Origin: Nocardia pseudovaccinii NBRC 100343
GTDB lineage: Bacteria > Actinomycetota > Actinomycetes > Mycobacteriales > Mycobacteriaceae
DNA: 55,792 nucleotides
Direction: 5' to 3'
Assembly: GCF_001613225.1 (NCBI RefSeq)
Contig: NZ_BDBY01000266.1
Coordinates: 1-55,792 of the forward strand
The notes under the pieces are model-generated. The model did not search any database and was not told the origin of the DNA. It was given only the letters and a program-made list of their open reading frames with translations. Of the stretch, positions 53,279 through 55,792 are shown piece by piece. The translations under genes and the position numbers were made by a program. Each line of letters begins with the position of its first letter. Within the stretch, counting starts at the first letter, position 1.

Positions 53279-54238
53279 TCAGGTTTGGGATGAGGTGGCC
53301 GCGGTGAGGCGGTGTGCGAGTGCTCGCAGGTGGGCGATGAGTTCGGGTGGTTCATGGACACGGAATCCGAAGCCGAAAAGCCCTACGTAGACCGCTATTT
53401 CGTCGAGCGAATTCGAGCCGGTGTGCAGCAGGCAGTGCTGGTCGTCGATGGCCTCGAGGACGCCGACGGTGGGTGGGATGCGGTCGGCCGCCACGGCCGC
53501 GGATACCTCGAGGGTGATGCGTGCTCGATAGCGATAGGGCGCTGTGCTGACCGCGCGAGAGACGAAACCGGCCAGATCCACCTCCGGCGCCTCGCGCGGC
53601 GTGAACCGCGGCCCGTTGGGAATGCGCGGGTGCAGGCGGTCGACACGGTATGTGCGCCAATCGGTTCGGTCGAGGTCCCAGCCGACCAGATACCAGTGCC
53701 GCCCGGTGTGCACGAGCCGATGCGGCTCGGCCGTGCGACGGATCAGGGTGTCGCTGTGGGTGCGGTAGTCGAAGCGGAGTTGTTCGTGATCGCGGATGGC
53801 GGTGGCGATCACGGTCAGCACGTCGGGGTCCACCGGCGCGGTGCTGGCCGGCATGGCGACGGTGGCGGCCTGTAGTGCCGAGACGCGGTGGCGTAGCCGG
53901 GCCGGGAGGATCTGTTCCAGTTTCGCCAGCGCCTGCAGCGAATTCTCTTCGATGCCTGCGATGGTGCCACCGGCGGCGGTGCGCAGCCCGACCACGACGG
54001 CGACTGCCTCGTCGTCGTTCAGCAGCAGCGGGGGCAGTTTGACGCCCGCGCCCAGCCGGTATCCGGCGGCTCCCGCGACCGCGTGCACGGGATAGCCGAG
54101 GGTGCGCAGTTTGTCGATGTCGCGACGGATCGTCCGCGCGTCGACCTGGAGGCGTTCGGCCAGTTCCGCACCGGTCCACTCGCGGGGTGTCTGCAGCAGG
54201 GACAGAAGTTCGAGCAGTCGCGCCGAGGTTTCCAACAC
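53279..54238 (-). CDS. WYL-domain transcriptional regulator, YafY/PafC-like (319 aa)
   Basis: N-terminal DeoR-type winged helix (RLLELLSLLQTPREWTGAEL, TIRRDIDKLRTLGYPV) and a central WYL domain (about 140-215; HWYLVGWDLDRTDWRTYRVDR). A C-terminal WCX-like extension completes it. WYL proteins sense nucleic acids or small ligands; this subgroup usually controls an adjacent enzyme gene. It is divergent from the epoxide hydrolase, with a CTAGGAC/GTCCTAG repeat between. Confidence 0.93.
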   Translation of the reverse strand: MLETSARLLELLSLLQTPREWTGAELAERLQVDARTIRRDIDKLRTLGYPVHAVAGAAGYRLGAGVKLPPLLLNDDEAVAVVVGLRTAAGGTIAGIEENSLQALAKLEQILPARLRHRVSALQAATVAMPASTAPVDPDVLTVIATAIRDHEQLRFDYRTHSDTLIRRTAEPHRLVHTGRHWYLVGWDLDRTDWRTYRVDRLHPRIPNGPRFTPREAPEVDLAGFVSRAVSTAPYRYRARITLEVSAAVAADRIPPTVGVLEAIDDQHCLLHTGSNSLDEIAVYVGLFGFGFRVHEPPELIAHLRALAHRLTAATSSQT

Positions 54239-54260
54239 AGCTCATATTCTGCCCGAATCC

Positions 54261-54281
54261 TAGGACCGTATCTGTCCTAGC
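54261..54281. promoter_or_regulatory. Inverted repeat between WYL regulator and epoxide hydrolase
   Basis: Perfect 7-base arms CTAGGAC and GTCCTAG with a 7-base spacer lie 21 bases before the hydrolase ATG and 23 bases before the regulator start. It is the likely shared operator of the divergent pair. Confidence 0.6.
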
Positions 54282-54301
54282 TCGATTGTAGTGTGGTTTT
54301 C

Positions 54302-55444
54302 ATGAGCACAGAGATCACGCCCTTCCGCATCGCCATCGCCCAGGAGCAGCTCGACGACCTGAATCGGCGCCTGGACGACACCCGCTGGCCCGACGAGGAC
54401 CCCGGGGCGGGTTGGCGACAGGGCATCCCGCTCGGCTACACCCGGGAGCTGGCCGATTATTGGCGCAACACCTACGACTGGCGCGCCCAGGAGGCCCGGC
54501 TGAACTCTTTCCCGCAGTTCCGCACCGAGATCGACGGGCACAACGTGCATTTCGTCCACGTCCGCTCGCCCGAACCCGACGCGCTGCCGCTGGTGCTCAC
54601 GCACGGATGGCCCGGATCGATCGTGGAATTCCTCGAGGCGATCGGCCCGCTGACCGACCCGGTCGCGCACGGCGGCAAGGCGCAGGACGCGTTCCACGTC
54701 GTGGTGCCGACCATTCCCGGTTACGGGCTCTCCGGCCCCGCGGTCGGCTGGTCGCCCGCGCGGGCCGCGCGGGCGTGGGCGGAGCTGATGCGCCGCCTGG
54801 GCTACAACCGCTACGGCGCCCATGGCGAGGACACCGGCGCCGCGATCTCTCGCGAGCTGGCGGTGATCGATGCCGAGCATGTGGTCGCGGTGCACTTGAC
54901 GATGATCGCCTCCGCCACCGTCACCGCCGAGACCGCCGACCTCGACAATCCCGCCGAACAGCGGGCGGTCGCACTGGCGCAGCGCGCCCAGTACGAACTC
55001 GGCGCGTACGCCATGCTGCAAGCCAGTCGTCCGCAAACGCTGTCATACGCGCTCGCCGACTCACCGGTAGGCCAAATGGCCTGGATCGTTGAACGATTCA
55101 AGGACTGGACCGACTCCACCGATGCGCCCGAAGACGCCGTCGACCGCGACGCGATGCTGACCAACGTCATGATCTACTGGCTCAACGCCACCGCCGGCTC
55201 GTCGGCGCGCTACTACTACGAGGCAGCCGCCACCTGGGGCAGCACCGAACCCGACACCGACGTCCCGGTCGCCGTCGCGGTCATGCCCCACGACCTCGGC
55301 ATCCCGGTCCGCCGCATCGCCGAACGCAACCACAACATCGTGCGCTGGACCGAACTCGACCGCGGCGGACACTTCGCCGCCATGGAAGAACCCGACCTGA
55401 TCGTCGACGACCTGCGTGCCACCTTCCGCGACTATCGCAAGTAG
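54302..55444 (+). CDS. Epoxide hydrolase, alpha/beta-hydrolase fold with EHN domain (380 aa)
   Basis: The N-terminal EHN lid (ITPFRIAIAQEQLDDLNRRL) precedes the hydrolase core. The oxyanion motif HGWPGS starts at 101, the nucleophile is probably Asp177 in HGEDTG (the usual GGDWG is altered) and the catalytic His is probably His357 in GGHFAAMEEP. It opens epoxides to diols through an ester intermediate. ATG 54302 is the first with family-like sequence. Divergence from a WYL regulator suggests substrate-induced expression. Confidence 0.92.
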   Translation: MSTEITPFRIAIAQEQLDDLNRRLDDTRWPDEDPGAGWRQGIPLGYTRELADYWRNTYDWRAQEARLNSFPQFRTEIDGHNVHFVHVRSPEPDALPLVLTHGWPGSIVEFLEAIGPLTDPVAHGGKAQDAFHVVVPTIPGYGLSGPAVGWSPARAARAWAELMRRLGYNRYGAHGEDTGAAISRELAVIDAEHVVAVHLTMIASATVTAETADLDNPAEQRAVALAQRAQYELGAYAMLQASRPQTLSYALADSPVGQMAWIVERFKDWTDSTDAPEDAVDRDAMLTNVMIYWLNATAGSSARYYYEAAATWGSTEPDTDVPVAVAVMPHDLGIPVRRIAERNHNIVRWTELDRGGHFAAMEEPDLIVDDLRATFRDYRK

Positions 55445-55482
55445 ATACGGGATCTCGACGATTCGCGGCGGGTGGTAGGGAC

Positions 55483-55776
55483 TCATAGCGGCTCACCCTT
55501 CATCAGTGCGGCCCAGTAGTCGTCGCGAAGCTCATCCCACAGGTCGTCGTGCTCGGGCAGTAACTCCCGAGCGGCGGCCAGGTCGGGGTACGGATCGAAC
55601 ACGACCGTTCCGGGTTGCGCTCCCGGAACCGGTGCGCGCAAGGGCACGCGATACGCGGTGAACGATTCGGCAGTGAATTGCGCACATAAGATGCGGGCCG
55701 AGACCCCTTCCAATTGCCATATGGCGAGCTTGCGGCCGTCCTGAGTCCGGGTGGTCCGCAATCTGTCTCGGCGCAT
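55483..55776 (-). CDS. Small protein of unknown function (97 aa)
   Basis: ATG 55776 is preceded by GGAGGGGGG, a strong ribosome site. The protein starts basic (MRRDRLRTTRTQDGRKLAIW) and has a central FDPYPDLAAARELLPEHDDL and an acidic, aromatic end (DELRDDYWAALMKGEPL). No signal peptide, membrane helix or known motif is seen. A GTG/ATG farther upstream would run into the window edge. It is convergent with the epoxide hydrolase. Confidence 0.65.
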   Translation of the reverse strand: MRRDRLRTTRTQDGRKLAIWQLEGVSARILCAQFTAESFTAYRVPLRAPVPGAQPGTVVFDPYPDLAAARELLPEHDDLWDELRDDYWAALMKGEPL

Positions 55777-55792
55777 CGTGCCCCCCTCCACA

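Overview
The window is GC-rich, densely packed actinobacterial DNA, most likely from the order Mycobacteriales (Nocardia or Rhodococcus type). Reasons: a glnX-glnH-pknG gene order, an EmbR-like SARP/FHA regulator beside a receptor Ser/Thr kinase, an EthA-like Baeyer-Villiger monooxygenase, an MmpS-like protein, a single-chain acyl-CoA carboxylase and remnants of HadA/HadB-type dehydratases. The genus is an inference from gene content. No rRNA, tRNA, CRISPR array, intact transposase or prophage was seen.

Layout. 1-10 kb is lipid and acyl-CoA metabolism (SDR, acyl-CoA dehydrogenase, PaaK-like ligase, enoyl-CoA hydratase) plus a receptor kinase facing an EmbR-like regulator. 10-20 kb holds an amino-acid permease, the EthA-like monooxygenase, a quinone oxidoreductase, a lone squalene/phytoene-synthase-like gene, and a TetR regulator divergent from a fused biotin carboxylase-carboxyltransferase with a one-base frameshift. 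20-29 kb holds a serine hydrolase, a DGPF protein with an ECF42-type sigma factor, a NYN-domain protein, a pentapeptide protein, an MprF-like synthase, an SDR, an NmrA-like/HxlR pair and a CAP-domain secreted protein.

29.4-47.9 kb is the centrepiece, a phospho-signalling island. A stand-alone membrane kinase faces a minus-strand operon (MmpS-like, VWA, membrane PP2C, divergent kinase, FHA-ABC transporter, lipoprotein). After an IclR regulator, a plus-strand operon encodes GlnX, GlnH, a coiled-coil protein, PknG, a second PP2C, a second VWA protein and an FHA protein. Each operon therefore carries its own kinase, PP2C phosphatase, VWA protein and FHA protein, an arrangement resembling the TerY-type VWA/PP2C/kinase triad. 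The kinases, phosphatases, FHA readers and amino-acid sensor probably form one membrane-linked signalling network.

48-55.8 kb is an accessory region: a decayed serine recombinase, a short leader ORF followed by a double-GNAT acetyltransferase translationally coupled to an IF-1 paralogue, an ArsR/AHSA1 pair, a BrnT/BrnA-like toxin-antitoxin pair with a decayed duplicate of the antitoxin tail, a P-loop kinase, broken HadA/HadB-like genes, and a WYL regulator divergent from an epoxide hydrolase. Several intergenic regions carry long perfect palindromes that look like operators or terminators.
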